From assembly GCA_039707655.1 (NCBI GenBank), contig CM077673.1:3916001-3980000 (forward strand): DNA of 64,000 nt, in the 5' to 3' direction. A program made the position numbers and the translations under genes. A model generated the notes under the pieces. The model had not been told where the DNA came from. It worked only from the letters and a program-made list of their open reading frames with translations, and made no database searches. Source of the DNA: Elymus sibiricus (taxonomy: Eukaryota > Streptophyta > Magnoliopsida > Poales > Poaceae). The first letter of the stretch is position 1. Each line of letters opens with the position of its first letter. Shown piece after piece: positions 61,418 to 64,000 of the stretch.

Positions 61418-62589
61418 TGTTGGAAATATGCCCTAGAGGCAATAATAAAAGTAGTTATTATTATATTTCCTTGTTCATGATAATCGTTTATTATCCATGC
61501 TATAATTGTATTGATTGGAAACTCAAATACATGTGTGGGTACATAGACAACACTGTGTCCTTAGTAAGCCTCTAGTTAACTAACTCGTTGATCAAAGGAT
61601 GGTAAAGGTTTCCTGACCATGGACATGAGATGTCATTTGATAACGGGATCACATCATTAGGAGAATGATGTGATGGACAAGACCCAAACTATAAACATAG
61701 CATATGATCGTGTCAGTTTATTGCTATTGTTTTCTGCATGTCAAGTATCTGTTCCTATGACCATGAGATCATGCAACTCACTAACACCGGAGGAATACCT
61801 TGTGTGTATCAAACGTCGCAACGTAACTGGGTGACTATAAAGATGCTCTACAGGTATCTCCAAAGGTGTCCGTTGAGTTGGCATGGATCAAGACTGGGAT
61901 TTGTTACTCCGTGTGACGGAGAGGTATCTCAGGGCCCACTCGGTAATACAACATCACTATAAGCCTTGCAAGCAATGTGACTAAGGTGTTAGCCACGGGA
62001 TCTTGTATTACGGAACGAGTAAAGAGACTTGCCGGTAACGAGATTGAACTAGGTATAGAGATACCAACGATCGAATCTCGGGCAAGTAACATACCGAAGA
62101 ACAAAGGGAACAGCATACGGGATTAACTGAATCCTTGACATAGAGGTTCAACCGATATAGATCTTCGTAGAATATGTAGGAACCAATATGGGCATCCAGG
62201 TCCCGCTATTGGTTATTGACCGTAGAGGTGTCTCGGTCATGTCTACATAGTTCTCGAACCCGCAGGGTCTACACACTTAACGTTTGGTGACGATTAGTAT
62301 AGTTGAGTTATTGTTGGTGACCGAAGGTTGTTCGGAGTCTCGGATAAGATCCCGGACATGACGAGGATCTCCGGAAGAGTCCGGAGGTAAAGATTGATAT
62401 ATGTGATAATAGTGTTTTGTTCTCCGGAAGGGTTCCGGAATTCACCGGAAGGAGTTCCGGATGTTCACCGAAGTGTTCGGGTGCAGCAACACTTTATATG
62501 AGCCAAAGGGATAAAACCCACGAGGTATTGGAAAGTGCAAAAGGGAGTTTTGCTGCTGCCTTAAGCAGTAAGGCAGTACTGCCGCTTAA

Positions 62590-62699
62590 GCGGTACTACC
62601 GCTTGTGTGAAGCGGTACTACCGCTCAAGCGGTACTACCGCTTGGGTGAAGCGGTACTACCGCCCAAGCGGTACTACCGCTCCCGAGCGGTACTACCGC
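62590..62699. repeat. Cluster of six 13-bp palindromes in the copia LTR
   Basis: GCGGTACTACCGC occurs exactly at 62590, 62612, 62629, 62651, 62668 and 62687. Each copy is a perfect palindrome of two 6-bp arms around one C. The start-to-start spacing is 22, 17, 22, 17 and 19 bp. The cluster lies about 120-230 bp upstream of the TATA box, so it could be a promoter element or a source of hairpin RNA. Confidence 0.9.
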
Positions 62700-62820
62700 T
62701 TGTGCGCGGTGCTGCAGGGATCCGAGTTGGACTCTTTCCTTGCGGGCCAAACCGACCTTGTGCGGGCAAAACCGAGCTGGTGGAGGCTTTTTGTCCAAGT
62801 TTAGACCCCAGGGCTCAACA

Positions 62821-62828
62821 TATAAATA
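62821..62828 (+). promoter_or_regulatory. Probable TATA box of the copia LTR
   Basis: TATAAATA in the context CAACATATAAATAGAGGGAC matches the TATA region described for BARE-1-type LTRs. Confidence 0.75.
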
Positions 62829-63294
62829 GAGGGACAGGGCTAGCACACGGGACACATCAGGATTTCCCAAGCCGTGTGCCGGCAACCCTAGCCCTCTAGT
62901 TCCTCCGTCATAATCTCCGTAGTGCTTGGCGAAGCCCTGCTGAGATTGCTACTCATCATCATCACCACGCCGTCGTGCTGCTGGAACTCATCTACTACTT
63001 CATCATCGCTCGCTGGATCGAGGAGGTGAAGGCGTCATCAAGCCGCACGTGTGTTGAACGCGGAGGTGCCGTCCGTTCGGCACTAGATCGGAAGGATCGT
63101 GATTGGAAAGCGGGACGCTCGGCGATTTGGATCGCGAAGACGTTCGACTACATCAACCGCGATTTTAACGCTTCCGCTTAGCGATCTACAAGGGTATGTA
63201 GATACTATCTCCCTCTCGTAGATGCTCATCACCATGGATAGGTCTTGCGTGTGCGTAGGAAAATTTTTGTTTCCCATGCAACGTTCCTCAACAG

Positions 63295-63306
63295 TGGCAT
63301 CTGAGC
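63295..63306 (+). other. Primer binding site of the copia element, two mismatches
   Basis: TGGCATCTGAGC begins one base after the LTR end. The usual copia site, complementary to the initiator tRNA-Met, is TGGTATCAGAGC, so two of 12 bases differ. This suggests some decay of this copy. Confidence 0.8.
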
Positions 63307-64000
63307 TAGGTCTATGCGTAGATGAGATCTCGAGTAGAACACAAAGGAGTTGTGGGCGTGGGTGTATACATATTGCTTGCCGTTACTAGTTGATACTTGA
63401 TTCGGCGGTATTGTGAGATGAAGCGGCCCGGACCGACATTACGCGTACGCTTACGCGAGACTGGTTTTACCGCTGCGTGCACTTGTTGCATAAAGGTGAC
63501 TGGCGGGTGTCTGTCTCTCTCACTTTAGTTGAATTGGTTCAATGAAGAGGGTTCTTTTAGAAGATTAAAAAGCAATCACTACACCACGTTGTGGTTTTGC
63601 GTAGGTAAGAATCGTTCTTGCTAGATACCCGTAGCAGCCACGTAAAACTTGCAACAAACAATTAGAGGACGTCTAACTTGTTTTTGCAGGGTATGTTGTG
63701 ATGTGATATGGCCAATTACATGATGAGATATATGTGATGTATGAGATGATCATGTGTTGTATAGAATATCACGACTTGCATGTCGATGAGTACGGCAACT
63801 GGCAGGAGCCATAGAGTTGTCTTTAATTATTTTCGCCGTTTTGCTTTACTTTATCGCTATGAGTTAGCAATAGTCGTGGAAGCAACAGTCGGCGAGACAA
63901 CCTCATGGCGACACGTTGATGGAGATCAAGATGATGGAGATCATGGTGTCATGCCGGTGACGATGGAGATCATGCCGGTGCTTTGGAGATGGAGATCAAA
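63307..64000 (+). other. Untranslated leader of the copia element
   Basis: No coding frame with copia Gag motifs appears before the window ends. The leader text is of the BARE/Angela kind, and gag would be expected downstream. Confidence 0.7.
63918..63998 (+). repeat. Short direct repeats GATGGAGATCA in the copia leader
   Basis: GATGGAGATCA occurs at about 63918, 63933, 63962 and 63988, partly with the extension TGCCGGTG. It is a small degenerate repeat cluster that continues to the window edge. Confidence 0.75.

Larger units (their letters stand above)
61418..63293 (+). repeat. 5' LTR of the copia element (1876 bp)
   Basis: The LTR starts TGTTG and ends CAACA, a perfect 5-bp inverted end. 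Its length fits the roughly 1.7-1.9 kb of Angela/WIS/BARE LTRs. It holds a hairpin-rich repeat cluster at 62590-62699 and a TATA box at 62821. Open frames inside it have no retrotransposon protein motifs and are taken as chance. Confidence 0.92.
61418..64000 (+). mobile_element. Ty1/copia LTR retrotransposon, Angela/WIS/BARE-1-like, 5' part only
   Basis: The start TGTTGGAAATATGCCCTAGA is the well-known beginning of Angela/WIS/BARE-1 LTRs of wheat and barley. A full LTR, a PBS and about 700 bp of leader are present, and gag-pol lies beyond the window. The element is inserted in the 3' region of the gypsy element. The five bases before it are GTCTC (61413-61417), the likely target-site copy, whose partner would be out of view. 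Confidence 0.93.

Noticed and set aside
61738..61962. Open frames in the first half of the copia LTR
   Set aside because: They are short, without motifs, and lie within a known non-coding LTR.
62417..62899. A 160-codon frame in the copia LTR
   Set aside because: It is made largely of the palindrome cluster (repeated KRYYR-like text) and has no known domain.
63606..63689. Possible intron in the copia leader (GTAAGA to TTTTTGCAG)
   Set aside because: The splice-like words exist, but there is no flanking coding frame or other support in the window.

Overview
The window looks like repeat-dense heterochromatin from a grass of the Triticeae (wheat, Aegilops, rye and relatives). Two things point there. 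The right end carries the start of a copia LTR of the Angela/WIS/BARE-1 type. The left 53 kb is a satellite with a 118-119 bp monomer that shares short motifs with the Triticeae 120-bp (pSc119.2-type) family as I remember it. No cellular protein gene, tRNA or rRNA gene was found.

Region 1 (1-53029) is one uninterrupted satellite array of roughly 450 monomers. Two main monomer classes alternate to give a dimer of about 237 bp. Because 237 is a multiple of 3, the array shows many long but meaningless open frames. Above the dimer there are nested tandem duplications of 471, 709, 947, 1300, 2367, 3199 and 4223 bp, several nearly identical. There is also a long-range collinear duplication in which about 13.9-36 kb resembles about 37.1-53 kb.

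Region 2 (53030-61417) is a Ty3/gypsy LTR retrotransposon on the plus strand, inserted into a satellite monomer. It has a 544-bp 5' LTR with a TATA box, a PBS, gag, an aspartic protease, reverse transcriptase, a degenerate gypsy RNase H, a second archaeal-type RNase H and a D,D35E integrase without a chromodomain. This order marks the Tat (RIRE2/Grande/Ogre/Retand-like) lineage. The polyprotein frame is broken by three in-frame TAG codons and one frameshift, so the copy is decayed. The long 3' region carries about 114-bp tandem repeats and the end of an antisense ORF. No 3' LTR is seen before the next insertion.

Region 3 (61418-64000) is the 5' LTR (1876 bp), PBS and untranslated leader of an Angela/WIS/BARE-1-like copia element in plus orientation, inserted into the 3' region of the gypsy element. 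Its coding part lies beyond the window. The order of events is satellite amplification, then gypsy insertion, then copia insertion. The rest of the gypsy element and probably more satellite should lie to the right of the window.
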